A stretch of DNA of 64,000 nt from an uncultured Opitutales bacterium (GCA_900548185.1 URJJ01000002.1:1-64000), one strand, 5' to 3'; positions 50,959 through 60,734 are shown, counted from the first letter of the stretch. Numbers and translations are program-made. Notes: a model not told the origin generated them from the letters alone.

Positions 50959-53900
50959 CTATCTCCTGCTTATATTGGAGGATAGGAGCTCCTTCAGGTA
51001 TTCGGGGTGGTTCTTGCACTCGAAGGCCGCCTCCAAATCGCGGGAGCTTGCGCCGTCGCCTTCAAAGACTATCGTTATCCTGTTCCAGCCCTTGTCCAGG
51101 CAGAGCTTCTGCTGCGCGGCGTCGGCGCCGTTAAGCCTGAGCTTTATGGCGTTTTTCGAGGCGAGGTCGAGGGTCGGCATGTTTGGCTCCGAGAGCAGGT
51201 CCACGAGTGAGCGCGGGCTGTACACCCAGAAATCGACCTCCCTCACGTCGCCGGGAACCTTTATTTTCCCGTCGGGATTTTCGACGGTGCCGAAGTCGCC
51301 GTTATTCTTGAGCGAGCGGGCCTTCACAAGCCTGCCGGAGGCGTCCAGGGCGCGGGCGGCGTCGGCATTTGACTGGGAGAATTTCGCGCCGGCGTTTTCG
51401 AGCATCCTGGCGACAAGCGGCAGCGTCTCCTGCTTGAGCGGGGAGAAGTCAAGCGAGCTTATTATGATGTCGGCCTTGCCTATCTTAAGCTCTGCGATTG
51501 CAGCAGGCTCGCCGTTTTCCTCGCGCTCGCTGCGCAGCACCGCCGCAGTTTTTGCGTATTCGGACTTCTTGTTCCAGCGCGACCAGTCGGCCGGGCAGGC
51601 GGAAAGGAGGACGGTTGCCATCTTTGCGAAGTCCCCGCCGATGCCGTACTTCATCATGGTGCGCTCGGGGTCGTCGTTGAGAAGCTCGGTGAAGTAGAAG
51701 TCGGAGTTGTTGAGGCCGGCCAGCAGGGGGGCGTCGGCCGTCTTTACAAACGACGTCGCCTTGCGCGGCGAGAGGACGATTTTGTATGGAAGCACCGAAT
51801 TGAGCTGTTCGGCGCTTTCCGGAGAAAGCCCCAGAACCACTATGCGCGCGCCGTCCCGCGCGGCCTTCTTGAATGCCCCGAAGTCCTCAATCTCCTTTGA
51901 GCCGTCGAATATGGCGACCGCGTTTTTGAGCGAGGCCGGGGGCCTGCCGGCGTCGAGCCCCGCCTCCTTGAGCTGCATCGCAAGCTCGGAGTTCTGGGAG
52001 GCGAAAAGCGCTGTGGCGCCCGGGGCGAACGGCTGGGCCTTCCAGTCGGCCGCGGCGCGTTCTATTTCAAAGTCCGCAATCGGGTCCGAGTTTGCGGCGC
52101 GGACGGCGAAGAACATCGGCCACGGCTCGTAGAGCGGAAGCGACAGGTCGTAGCCCGGGTTGAGCGTGGTGGTGTACGGGCCCAGGCGCTCCGGCTGCAT
52201 TCCGGGGACGCCCTCCACAAATTCGGGGAAGAGCACGCCGTCCTGCGGAGTGGGCTTTTTGGACGTGTCGGCCAGGCCCAGCGGCATGGGCTTCAGCCCG
52301 TACCACACGGTGTTGAACACCGACGCGTATGCGGCCCCCAGCTCGCGCTGCTGCCTGAGCGAGCCGTAGGCTTCGATTGCGATTGCCTCCATGCGCCCCT
52401 GCATGGATTCGTAGGCCCTTTCGCCGTTAAACTTTGACGCCTGCTTCGGCGTGCCGTAGTATGCCATGGTCTGCTCACCCACGCCCCACGGCACCTGCGA
52501 TTTCGACAGGTTTTTGATGTCGGCGTAGTGCCCCATCTTTGTCGGGAGTTCGGTGGGCAGGTTCGTTTCGCCGTCGCCTGAAATCCAGTCGCGCGTCGGG
52601 TCGAGGGCGCGCACGGTCCGCGTCCAGCCGTTCATTTCCGCGACGAGCCTGTCGATGATTTCCTGCGGGGACTTGAACACGTGGAGCCCGACTGCGAACA
52701 CTTCGTTGCAGACGCTCCATCCGAAGACCGACGGGTGGTTGCGGTCGCGCATGACGAGCCTTTTTACGTGGTCGTCGGCGCGCTTCCAGTAGTCTTCGCT
52801 GTCGTACTTGGGGCCGCCGCCGCTCGCCCATATGGCGGATTCGTCGAGGACGCACACGCCCATTTCGTCGGCGAGGTCCATGTAGAACGAGGGGTAGGGC
52901 TGGGCGTGGAAGCGCACCGCGTTGATGTTGGCGTCCTTCATCATGTTGAAGAGGCCCCAGGCGTAGCGGCGCGTCATCTGCGGGACCCCCATGAAGTGCC
53001 ACGAGTCGCCCTTGAGGCTGAATTTCTTCCCGTTTAGGAATAGGTCCTTCCCCTCTATCGAGAACTGCCTCCAGCCGAAACGCTGGCTCTTGGCGTCCTT
53101 CGAGGCGCCGTCAAGCGTCACAACCGCGCCGTAGAGGTTGGGCGAATCCGGCGTCCACGCGTCGAGCTTTCCGGCGACCCTGGCCTTGAACTCCACCTTC
53201 TTGGAGGAGGATGCGGGTATCGAGACGCCCTGCCGGGGCTCGAACCTGAGCGACGGGGCGGAGTCGTAGATGCCCTTTTCGACCGGGGCGTCGGCCACCG
53301 AACGCCCGGCGAGGTTTATCCACCTGCGCGCGTCAGCCTTCGCGTTTACGGTCTTTGCCGACTTGGAGGCGTTCATTATCTCGACTTCGAGGGTGAGCGT
53401 GTCCCCTTTGAGGTCTGGCTTTGCAAATATGTCCTTCACGTAGACTTCCGGGTAGGAGAAGAGCCACACGTCCTGCCATATCCCCGAGACGTGCTCGCCC
53501 CAGAATGAGCCGCCCATGTAGGGCATTCGGCCGTTTTTGCCGTTTTCGTTGTAAAGCTCTGCCTTGGCTACGCCGACCAGTATCTCGTTTTTGCCGCCGA
53601 TTTTCAGCATGTCGGTTATGTCGGCTTCAAAAGGCATGAAAAGGTCGAAGTTTTCCATGGCCTTCCTGCCGTTTACGTAAACCTCGCAGTTCCCGAGAAC
53701 CCCGTCGAAGCGCAGTATCGCGCGCCTGCCCTTCCATGAGGCCGGAATGTCGACGGACCTTCTCATCCAGCCGATTTTTGCGTCTTCCCACTTCTTGGGA
53801 TAGCTCGGGTAGGTGAGGAAGTCCCCGCCGGGCGCGCGCCTGTCTTTTGCAAAGCGGTTCACGTTCCACGGGGACGGGATTTTTATTTTAACCTCGTCGG

Positions 53901-54135
53901 CCTTGAATTCGGCGGGGAGGGCGAAGTCCGCCTTTGAGTTCTTGTAAACGGGCATGAAGTCCCACCTGCCGTTCAGGCAGATTTCGGAGCGCATGCCCTC
54001 CTCGGCGTTGGTTATTTTGCCCGCGAGCGGGTTGAAGCGGTGGTCGTATTTGACGCCCTGGGCGGGCGAGTGCCCGCAGGCGAAAACCGCCGCCGCGCAG
54101 AGTGCCGCGCGGACGATTTTTCCAGTTTTTGACAT
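50959..54135 (-). CDS. Exported glycoside hydrolase family 2 protein
   Basis: A 1058-residue exported GH2 enzyme. Signal peptide 1-27, then a sugar-binding jelly roll (CLNGRWDFMPV...WMRRSVDIPASWKGRRAIL...EVYVNGRKAMENFDLFMPFE), an Ig-like middle domain and a TIM barrel from about 375. The acid/base is E478 in WSVCNEV and a likely nucleophile is E554 in VGEQTM. About 400 C-terminal residues follow without a clear family. GH2 includes beta-galactosidases, glucuronidases and arabinopyranosidases; divergence from araB-araD suggests an arabinose- or galactose-containing substrate. The start at 54135 (MSKTGKIVR) has an AGAGGAA ribosome site. Confidence 0.85.
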   Translation of the reverse strand: MSKTGKIVRAALCAAAVFACGHSPAQGVKYDHRFNPLAGKITNAEEGMRSEICLNGRWDFMPVYKNSKADFALPAEFKADEVKIKIPSPWNVNRFAKDRRAPGGDFLTYPSYPKKWEDAKIGWMRRSVDIPASWKGRRAILRFDGVLGNCEVYVNGRKAMENFDLFMPFEADITDMLKIGGKNEILVGVAKAELYNENGKNGRMPYMGGSFWGEHVSGIWQDVWLFSYPEVYVKDIFAKPDLKGDTLTLEVEIMNASKSAKTVNAKADARRWINLAGRSVADAPVEKGIYDSAPSLRFEPRQGVSIPASSSKKVEFKARVAGKLDAWTPDSPNLYGAVVTLDGASKDAKSQRFGWRQFSIEGKDLFLNGKKFSLKGDSWHFMGVPQMTRRYAWGLFNMMKDANINAVRFHAQPYPSFYMDLADEMGVCVLDESAIWASGGGPKYDSEDYWKRADDHVKRLVMRDRNHPSVFGWSVCNEVFAVGLHVFKSPQEIIDRLVAEMNGWTRTVRALDPTRDWISGDGETNLPTELPTKMGHYADIKNLSKSQVPWGVGEQTMAYYGTPKQASKFNGERAYESMQGRMEAIAIEAYGSLRQQRELGAAYASVFNTVWYGLKPMPLGLADTSKKPTPQDGVLFPEFVEGVPGMQPERLGPYTTTLNPGYDLSLPLYEPWPMFFAVRAANSDPIADFEIERAAADWKAQPFAPGATALFASQNSELAMQLKEAGLDAGRPPASLKNAVAIFDGSKEIEDFGAFKKAARDGARIVVLGLSPESAEQLNSVLPYKIVLSPRKATSFVKTADAPLLAGLNNSDFYFTELLNDDPERTMMKYGIGGDFAKMATVLLSACPADWSRWNKKSEYAKTAAVLRSEREENGEPAAIAELKIGKADIIISSLDFSPLKQETLPLVARMLENAGAKFSQSNADAARALDASGRLVKARSLKNNGDFGTVENPDGKIKVPGDVREVDFWVYSPRSLVDLLSEPNMPTLDLASKNAIKLRLNGADAAQQKLCLDKGWNRITIVFEGDGASSRDLEAAFECKNHPEYLKELLSSNISRR

Positions 54136-54460
54136 ATCTTTTTCCTCTTTGCGTTTCATGCGGGCGCGCGAAAATCCCCCGATCGGGCGCGCTGCGCACA
54201 CTGTTAAAGTAATGCGCGATATTACCCCGGAACATCCGCCAGTAAAGCCTAATTTTAATTCGGGGCGCGCGGCCCGCATGTTTGCATGGGGCGCGTCCGG
54301 GGGGAGCGTTTATATTACAGTAAAACAACTCGACCCTGTTTGTAATATGCTTTTAACCAACGACTTTTATTTTAGGTTTTCCCGGCCTTTGCGGCGGTTT
54401 TCCGGCTTTGCGGGAGGATTTTCTTCTTGAAAGGCGCGCGGGGGAAAATAGCTTGGCGGC
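54136..54460. promoter_or_regulatory. Divergent promoter region, GH2 / araB
   Basis: These 325 bases separate two divergent sugar-use genes. The middle (54300..54380) is AT-rich. It includes the inverted repeat reported at 54312..54348. Confidence 0.6.
54312..54348. promoter_or_regulatory. Candidate operator: ATATTACA...TGTAATAT
   Basis: A perfect 8-bp inverted repeat, ATATTACA (54312..54319) and TGTAATAT (54341..54348), with a 21-nt spacer, half-sites 29 bp apart or about three helical turns. It lies in the control region shared by the GH2 gene and araB. Confidence 0.45.
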
Positions 54461-56131
54461 ATGAAGCTGAGCATTGGCATTGACTATGGGACTAACTCCT
54501 GCCGGGCTGTCGTGGCCGACTGCGCCACCGGCGAGGAGCTGGGGACTGCGGTTTACAACTACCGCTGCGGGCACCAGGGCGTTATGACCGACCCGCGCGA
54601 CGCGAACGTCGCGCGCCAGAGCCCCCGGGACTATCTGGACGGGCTCCGCGAATCCGTCCGGGGCGCTATCGCCGAAGCCATGGAAAAGGTGCCTTCAATC
54701 CGGCCGTCCGACTTTGTGGGAATCGGCGTCGATACCACCGGCTCCAGCCCGCTTCCGCTGGCCGGGGACAATTCGCCCCTGGCCTTCGACCCGAGGTTCG
54801 AGGAAAACCCGAACGCCCAGTGCTGGCTTTGGAAGGACCACACTTCCTATGCGGAGGCCGCGAAAATCACGGAGCTTGCCAGGCGGCACAGGCCGCAGTT
54901 TGTGGCAAAGTGCGGCGGGACGTACTCCTCGGAATGGTGGTGGAGCAAAATATGGCGGTGCCTTAATTCCGACCCGGAAGTGTTCGCCGCAGCCCGCTCG
55001 TGGGCGGAAATCGCCGACTGGATTCCGTCCGTGCTGGCCGGCGTCAAGGACCCCCTCAAGATAGTCCGAGGCGCGTGCGCCGCCGGGCACAAGGCGATGT
55101 ATTCCGACGACTGGGGCGGGCTGCCGGACGCCGAGTTTTTGTCGATGCTCTCCCCCGAAATCGCGGCGCTCAGGGAAAGGCTTTACGAAAAGGCGCACTC
55201 CTGCGGGGAAACCGCCGGGAAGCTGTGCGCGGAGTGGGCCGAAATACTCGGCCTTCCGGAGGGCATCCCGATTGCCGTGGGCGAATTTGACGTGCATTAC
55301 GGGGCGGTTGGGTGCGGCGTCGGCAAGGGGGTTCTCGTGCGCGCCGTCGGGACTTCCACTTGCGACTGCACGGTCTGGCCCCTCGGCGAGCCCCTCCCCG
55401 ACATCCCCGGCATATGCGGCATCGCCAAGGGCTCCATCCTGCCCGGATGCTACGGGCTGGAGGCCGGCCAGAGCGCCGTGGGCGACATCTTCAAGTGGTG
55501 GGTCGAGGTCATCCTCGGGGGCGGCGGCGATACTTTCGGAGAGCTGCGCGCGGAGGCCGAAAAGCAGAAGCCCGGCGAGAGCGGCCTAATCGCGCTCGAC
55601 TGGAACAACGGCAACCGCACTGTCCTCGTCGACCAGCGCCTCACGGGCCTCATCGTCGGCCAGACCCTCCAGACCAGGCCGTTTGAAATCTACCGCGCCC
55701 TCGTCGAGGCGACCGCCTTCGGCGCGCGCATGATAATGGAGCGCTTCGAGGAATACGGGGTAAAAATCGAAAAGATTGTCTGCTGCGGGGGAATAGCCGA
55801 AAAGGACCCGATGACCATGCAGATATATTCGGACGTGGCAAACCGCGAGATATTCGTGTCGCGCTCCGCGCAGACCTGCGCGCTGGGGGCCGCAATCGCC
55901 GGCGCCGTTGCGGGCGGGGCGCACAAGACCTACGCGGAGGCGCAGGCGGCGATGACGGGCGTCAAGGAGAAATCCTACCGGCCCGTGCCGGAGAACGCGG
56001 AAGTTTACGGAAGGCTGTTTGCCATATACAGGGAGCTTCACGACGCCTTCGGGGGCGCCGCCGTCCGGGACCTCGGCTCTGTCATGAAGGACCTTTTGAA
56101 AATCAAGGAAGAGCAGAAAGGCGTGGCATGA
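54461..56131 (+). CDS. araB: Ribulokinase
   Basis: AraB phosphorylates L-ribulose to L-ribulose-5-phosphate in arabinose use. The 556-residue FGGY kinase has SIGIDYGTNSCRAVV at the N-terminus, FVGIGVDTTGSSPLPL, WLWKDHTSYAEA, GGTYSSEWWWSKI, the AraB-type GEFDVHYGAVGCGV and GTSTCDCTVWP segments, and the ATP-site KIVCCGGIAEKDPMTMQIYSD in outline. The length and the EWWWSK motif separate it from xylulokinases. It overlaps araD by 4 bp. The isomerase AraA is not present in the window. Confidence 0.94.
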   Translation: MKLSIGIDYGTNSCRAVVADCATGEELGTAVYNYRCGHQGVMTDPRDANVARQSPRDYLDGLRESVRGAIAEAMEKVPSIRPSDFVGIGVDTTGSSPLPLAGDNSPLAFDPRFEENPNAQCWLWKDHTSYAEAAKITELARRHRPQFVAKCGGTYSSEWWWSKIWRCLNSDPEVFAAARSWAEIADWIPSVLAGVKDPLKIVRGACAAGHKAMYSDDWGGLPDAEFLSMLSPEIAALRERLYEKAHSCGETAGKLCAEWAEILGLPEGIPIAVGEFDVHYGAVGCGVGKGVLVRAVGTSTCDCTVWPLGEPLPDIPGICGIAKGSILPGCYGLEAGQSAVGDIFKWWVEVILGGGGDTFGELRAEAEKQKPGESGLIALDWNNGNRTVLVDQRLTGLIVGQTLQTRPFEIYRALVEATAFGARMIMERFEEYGVKIEKIVCCGGIAEKDPMTMQIYSDVANREIFVSRSAQTCALGAAIAGAVAGGAHKTYAEAQAAMTGVKEKSYRPVPENAEVYGRLFAIYRELHDAFGGAAVRDLGSVMKDLLKIKEEQKGVA

Positions 56132-56829
56132 AATACTCCGGCATAAGGGAGGAGGCCTGCGCGGCAAACAGGATGCTGCCCGCCTCCGGCCTGGTCTCTA
56201 TGACTTTCGGCAACGTCGGCGTGTTCGACAGGGACGCGGGCGTGTTTGCAATAAAGCCCAGCGGCGTGGACTATTCCGAGCTCACCCCCGAAAGCATGGT
56301 CGTTGTGGACCTCGACTGCCGGGTTGTGGACGGCAGCCTGCGCCCTTCGAGCGACACGCCCACCTACGCCGTGCTTTTCAGGGAGTTCGGCGTTCCGGCC
56401 GCAGTGCACACGCATTCTGCGCACGCTACCGTATTTGCGCAGGCCGGCATGCCCGTCCCGGCCTTCGGCACCACCCACGCGGACCACTTCCACGGCGACG
56501 TCCCCGTGACGCGGCGGCTCTCGCCACGGGAAATCGCGGGCGACTACGAGGCGGAGACCGGAAAAGTCATAGTGGAAACCTTCCGCAGCCTCGGCCTGGA
56601 CCCCTCGGCAATGCCCGCAGTGCTGGTCTGCTCACACGGCCCTTTCGCCTGGGGCTCGGACGGAAAAAAAGCCGTGATGAACGCTTTGGCGCTTGAAATA
56701 TGCGCTGAAATGGCATTTAAGACGTTGCTTGTTAATCCCGAAGCGCAGCGCATGCAGCGCGAGCTTCTCGACAAGCACTACCTTCGCAAGCACGGGGCGT
56801 CCGCATACTACGGGCAGCCCGGAAACTAA
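56128..56829 (+). CDS. araD: L-ribulose-5-phosphate 4-epimerase
   Basis: AraD converts L-ribulose-5-phosphate to D-xylulose-5-phosphate, feeding the pentose phosphate pathway. The 233-residue class II aldolase-fold protein has the metal ligands H94 and H96 in AAVHTHSAHATVFAQAGM, conserved D76 in RPSSDTPTY, SFGNVG-type start (MTFGNVGVFDRD), KPSGVDY and a third histidine in CSHGPFAWG. Its start overlaps araB (ATGA, 56128..56131), and the transporter gene follows after 21 bp. Confidence 0.96.
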   Translation: MKYSGIREEACAANRMLPASGLVSMTFGNVGVFDRDAGVFAIKPSGVDYSELTPESMVVVDLDCRVVDGSLRPSSDTPTYAVLFREFGVPAAVHTHSAHATVFAQAGMPVPAFGTTHADHFHGDVPVTRRLSPREIAGDYEAETGKVIVETFRSLGLDPSAMPAVLVCSHGPFAWGSDGKKAVMNALALEICAEMAFKTLLVNPEAQRMQRELLDKHYLRKHGASAYYGQPGN

Positions 56830-56850
56830 CAGAAAACACAAAAATATATT

Positions 56851-58581
56851 ATGCATCCAATAGACTGGGCGATAATCGGCCTGTATTTTGTGGTCATCGG
56901 CTTCATAGCATGGTGGACGGGCCGCAACCAAAAGTCGACGAAGGACTACTTCCTCGCCGGCCGCAGCGTGGGGTGGTTCGCCATCGGCGCTTCGATATTC
57001 ACTGCGAACATAGGTTCCGAGCACATAGTGGGCCTTGCGGGCTCGGGCGCGATAAGCGGCATGGGCATGGCCCACTGGGAGATGCACGCGTGGGTTCTGA
57101 TACTGCTCGCGTACGTCTTTGTGCCGTTTTACTATAAGTCGGGCGTCTACACGATTCCCGAGTTTCTGGAGAGGCGCTTCGGGGCGCGCGCGCGCTGGCT
57201 CCTCTCTGTCGTATCGCTTGTGGCGTACGTCTTTACGAAGGTCAGCGTGACAGTCTATGCTGGCGCCGTGGTGTTCCAGGCGCTCCTGCCCGACACTTTC
57301 GGCTCGGCGGAAAACGCCTTCTGGGTCGGGGCGTTTACCACCGTCATCCTCACCGGCATATACACGGTTTTCGGCGGCATGCGCGCCATACTTTACACGG
57401 CGGCCCCGCAGGCGGTGCTCCTCATCGCAGGCTCCGGCATCATAACCTATTTCGGCCTCAAGACCCTTTCGGGATTTGCCATCGACGGGCAGGAGTACGG
57501 CACGATAATCGACGGCTGGAACGTGCTTGTTTCGACCGCCAGCTCCAACGCCGACAATTTCGCCCTCTGGCGCCCGCTCTCCGACCCCCACTATCCGTGG
57601 CTCGCGGTCATGATAGCAAGCCCCATCATCGGCATATGGTACTGGTGCACCGACCAGTACATCGTCCAGCGCGTGTTTTCGGCCTCCGACCTGGAAGTCG
57701 CCCGCAAGGGCGCGCTCTTCGGCGGCATACTCAAGCTGACTCCCATACTCATATTCCTGATTCCCGGTATGATAGGCTGGGCGCTCTTCAAGAACGACCC
57801 CTCCAGGTTCGCCCTTGCAATGAACGAAAACGGCACGGTGAACGGCGACCTCGTATTCCCGATGCTCGTGCGCACCCTCCTGCCCGTGGGCGTGCGGGGT
57901 CTCATCGTGGCCTGCCTGCTCGCGGCCCTAATGAGCTCGCTCGCCTCCCTCTTCAATTCCAGCGCCTCGCTCTTTACAGTGGACATTTACGAGAAGCTTC
58001 GCCCCGGCTGCTCCGAAAAGCACCTTGTAAACGTCGGCAGAATCGCAACGACCGTGGTCGTCGGCCTCGGCATGATATGGATTCCCGTCATGAAAATCAT
58101 CTCAAGCGGGGGCCTTTACGACTATTTGCAGAGCGTCCAGGGCTATCTGGCCCCGTCCATTGCGGCGGTTTTCCTGTTCGGGGTTTTCTGGAAGCGCATG
58201 AACGGCACAGGCGCAATGTGGGGGCTTCTCACCGGATTTGTGCTCGGCATGGCAAAGCTTACCATCCAGACCTTCTTCGGTTCCGGGGAGGGGAAGATTC
58301 ACGACCCTGCCTTCCTCGCCGCAATAGGCGACTTCAACCCTTACTACGCCACTGGCATACTCTTTGCCCTCAGCATCGCGGCCCTGGTGGTTTCGTCGCT
58401 TATGACTGCTGCTCCGGACAAAAGGCACACCGACGGCCTCACGTATTCGTGGCTCATGTCCGACCCCAAGGCGCGCAGCGAAATCGCCTCAACGTGGGGC
58501 TGGTCGAACAAGCTCTTTGCGGCCGTCATCGTGGTCGGCGTCTTGGGCATGTACCTCTACTTCTCGTTCTGGCTCGGCTAG
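56851..58581 (+). CDS. Sodium:sugar symporter (SSS/SGLT family)
   Basis: A 576-residue transporter with about 14 membrane helices. SSS hallmarks: DYFLAGRSVGWFAIGASIFTANIGSEHIVG in outline, YTIPEFLERRFG, VFGGMRAILYTAAPQAVLL, WYWCTDQYIVQRVFSA and the LAALMSSLASLFNSSASLFTVDIY sodium-site helix in outline. The SGLT-type WCTDQ-IVQR motif points to a sugar or polyol. As the third gene of the araB-araD unit it probably imports L-arabinose or a related sugar. Confidence 0.93.
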   Translation: MHPIDWAIIGLYFVVIGFIAWWTGRNQKSTKDYFLAGRSVGWFAIGASIFTANIGSEHIVGLAGSGAISGMGMAHWEMHAWVLILLAYVFVPFYYKSGVYTIPEFLERRFGARARWLLSVVSLVAYVFTKVSVTVYAGAVVFQALLPDTFGSAENAFWVGAFTTVILTGIYTVFGGMRAILYTAAPQAVLLIAGSGIITYFGLKTLSGFAIDGQEYGTIIDGWNVLVSTASSNADNFALWRPLSDPHYPWLAVMIASPIIGIWYWCTDQYIVQRVFSASDLEVARKGALFGGILKLTPILIFLIPGMIGWALFKNDPSRFALAMNENGTVNGDLVFPMLVRTLLPVGVRGLIVACLLAALMSSLASLFNSSASLFTVDIYEKLRPGCSEKHLVNVGRIATTVVVGLGMIWIPVMKIISSGGLYDYLQSVQGYLAPSIAAVFLFGVFWKRMNGTGAMWGLLTGFVLGMAKLTIQTFFGSGEGKIHDPAFLAAIGDFNPYYATGILFALSIAALVVSSLMTAAPDKRHTDGLTYSWLMSDPKARSEIASTWGWSNKLFAAVIVVGVLGMYLYFSFWLG

Positions 58582-58629
58582 GATTCGAGGGCGGAGTTTT
58601 CCGGGACTGCCTCCCGGAAAACGGCGAAA

Positions 58630-58653
58630 GGCCGGGGTTTTCCCCGGCCTTTT
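58630..58653 (+). terminator. Intrinsic terminator of the araB-araD-symporter unit
   Basis: A perfect 8-bp stem GGCCGGGG/CCCCGGCC with a TTTT loop, followed by four T. Confidence 0.85.
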
Positions 58654-58786
58654 CTGCACCCCGAGTCCGTTCCGGGGCTCACCCGCCCGCAGGTTCGCCT
58701 GCGCAGATGCGGGGCTCTGCCTTGCGCCTGAAACCCCGGACGCCGCAGGGCGTATTTCCGCGCCCGCTTGCGGGTGGGAAGGGCGG

Positions 58787-59344
58787 CTAGAGGGCCGTCC
58801 CCCTCTTTGGCCTGAAAAGCTTTGACACGTCGACGCCCTCAAACTCAAGGAGCCTGATTTTTTTGTCAAGCCCCCCGGAATATCCCGTGAGGCTTCCGTT
58901 TGCCCCGACTACGCGGTGGCATGGTATTATTATTGATATGGGGTTGCGGCCCACGGCTCCGCCCACGGCCTGGGCGGACATCCTCCCTTTGCCTGTCAGA
59001 GCCGCCATCTTTTTTGCAATATCCCCGTATGTCGAGACTTCCCCGTAGGGAATTTCGCAGAGCATCCTCCAGACCGCATTCCGGAAGGGGCTTCCGGCCA
59101 GCGGCGCGAGGGGGAGGAGGGAAATTTCAGGCTTTTTCCCGGCAAAATAGTCGTCGAGCCACCTGCGCGCCAGCATGAGGGCGGGAATGCCGGGGTTTTC
59201 CTCCGGGGGCGCAAATACGCCGTCCATAAAATATTTTTGGCCCTCCATCCACAATCCGGTGAGGGCGGTCCCGTCGCTTGTAAGCGTCAGCGGGCCGATG
59301 GGGGACTGGCAATGGGCGGAATATTGCGCGGCTCTGTCTGGCAT
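58787..59344 (-). CDS. ogt: Methylated-DNA--protein-cysteine methyltransferase
   Basis: A 185-residue O6-alkylguanine repair protein. The acceptor cysteine is C142 in ISIIIPCHRVVGANGSLTGYSGGL in outline, after FRNAVWRMLCEIPYGEVSTYGDIA and GGAVGRNP. The N-terminal SPIGPLTL segment is standard. It accepts alkyl groups irreversibly. The start at 59344 (MPDRAAQYS) gives normal length; the longer frame to 59725 overlaps the regulator gene region and is not conserved. It lies unrelated within the sugar cluster. Confidence 0.94.
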   Translation of the reverse strand: MPDRAAQYSAHCQSPIGPLTLTSDGTALTGLWMEGQKYFMDGVFAPPEENPGIPALMLARRWLDDYFAGKKPEISLLPLAPLAGSPFRNAVWRMLCEIPYGEVSTYGDIAKKMAALTGKGRMSAQAVGGAVGRNPISIIIPCHRVVGANGSLTGYSGGLDKKIRLLEFEGVDVSKLFRPKRGTAL

Positions 59345-59529
59345 GGCTTGAATGTTTTGCGGTATATTGCTATCGGATGCCGAAAACGGGCCGCAAGCTT
59401 TTTTTTTCGGGGAGGGCCATCCGCGTCCGCCCGGCTGGGTTATGCCGCTTTGCGCGTCCTGCCCCCGCCGCGAAGCGCGGAGGGCGCAGGGGAGCTGCGA
59501 GGGAGTTGGCGCGCGGCGGCAAACGGCCC

Positions 59530-60606
59530 TCAGCGCGGCATCTTTGCAAGGCGCGGGGCGCGCCTGGGCTTGTGCATTATAGTGTCTGACTCCGCCCACT
59601 CGGGGCTCACCAGGGTTGCGGTTATGGTTCCGCTGCGTTCGGCCGCGTTTGAATAGAGCATTTGCGAGAGCTTCTCGACGGCGGCCTCGCCGGCCAAGTC
59701 GTTGCGCTGGTCCATGCCGGCCCATTCAGGCTCGTCCCTCCGGCGCTCAAGCTGGATGAGAGCCACGTCTTCGGGGACGCGGACGCCCAGCTCCTCAAGC
59801 CATTTTTTCGGGGTGTTGAAAAGGCATATTATGGCGTCGGGGGCGTTTGATTCAAACCACTTCTTAAAAAGCGCGGCGTTGCGCTTTGCGGCCGAGACTT
59901 CAAAGAAGGGGTCTATGCGCGCCTCCTGCGGCATCGCAAGCTGCGCCCGCAGGAATCCGCCCGTAAAGCGCCCCTCTATGAGGGAGTCTATTTCCCTGTC
60001 GAGGACGAGCGCCGGGCGGAGGTAGCCGTGGGCCAGCGCCTGGAGCGTGGCGTGGTAGGCTATGAGGAAATGGTCCGCGCAGGCGAAGTTGAGCGTGGGG
60101 CCGTAGGTGCGCACGCCGGTTATCACAAACTTGAAGTCCCTCCAGACTGCGGTGAATCTGGATGGGAGGCGGTTGTTGTCCATGAGGCCGGTTATGACGC
60201 CGCCGCGTATCCCGCGCGAGCGCAGTATGCGGGCTAGCTTGCGGCCGTCGAGGCCCGGGTCGTGCAGCCAGAATTCGTCTACGGCAAAGCCCTCGCGCTC
60301 TGCGGCGCGGCGGATTCCCTCGACATACCTCGGGATGGTCGGGTGGGCGCTCAGGGCGCACCTGTCCTCGTTCGCGTTTATGAGGGCGATGGTTTCGCGG
60401 TATTTTTTAAGCCCGGAAGTCTTTATCTCGGACATGAACCTGGAGAAGGCGGCGTTTTTCTCGTATCCCAGGGCCTTGGCGGTGTCCAGAACCCGCTTGG
60501 CGGTCTTTGCCGATATAGCCGGGGAGCCACGTAGGGCCAGCGAAACCGTGTTTTTAGAGCACCCGACTGCGCGGGCTATGTCCGACATTCCCAAGGGTTT
60601 TCCCAT
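59530..60606 (-). CDS. LacI-family transcriptional regulator
   Basis: A 358-residue repressor. The DNA-binding head is MSDIARAVGCSKNTVSLALRGSPAIS followed by the hinge helix KTAKRVLDTAKALGYEKN (written in two parts; about residues 6-52). The remainder is a periplasmic-binding-protein-like sensor (ETIALINANEDR..., RGGVITGLMDNN, VPEDVALIQLERRRDEPEWAGMDQ). The start at 60606 (MGKPLGMS) has a GGAGGA ribosome site; ATG at 60621 is less favoured. It is divergent from the LacZ-type GH2 gene and near araBD, so control of one or both is likely. Confidence 0.92.
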   Translation of the reverse strand: MGKPLGMSDIARAVGCSKNTVSLALRGSPAISAKTAKRVLDTAKALGYEKNAAFSRFMSEIKTSGLKKYRETIALINANEDRCALSAHPTIPRYVEGIRRAAEREGFAVDEFWLHDPGLDGRKLARILRSRGIRGGVITGLMDNNRLPSRFTAVWRDFKFVITGVRTYGPTLNFACADHFLIAYHATLQALAHGYLRPALVLDREIDSLIEGRFTGGFLRAQLAMPQEARIDPFFEVSAAKRNAALFKKWFESNAPDAIICLFNTPKKWLEELGVRVPEDVALIQLERRRDEPEWAGMDQRNDLAGEAAVEKLSQMLYSNAAERSGTITATLVSPEWAESDTIMHKPRRAPRLAKMPR

Positions 60607-60719
60607 AAAGTGGTCCTCCATGTTGGCCGCCCTCCGCGAAAGCGGCGGGTATTACGGCATTCTCTTCTGATTACGCGTCGTACCATAGCGCCCGCAGAGG
60701 GGGCCTGCAAGCAAATTTC

Positions 60720-60734
60720 ATTTGACAGTCAAAT
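60720..60734. promoter_or_regulatory. Palindrome ATTTGAC-A-GTCAAAT upstream of the LacZ-type gene
   Basis: A perfect 7-bp inverted repeat around one central base, in the LacI/GH2 divergent region. It contains TTGACA (60722..60727), so a bound repressor could block a -35 site, although no good -10 box at standard spacing follows. Confidence 0.4.
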
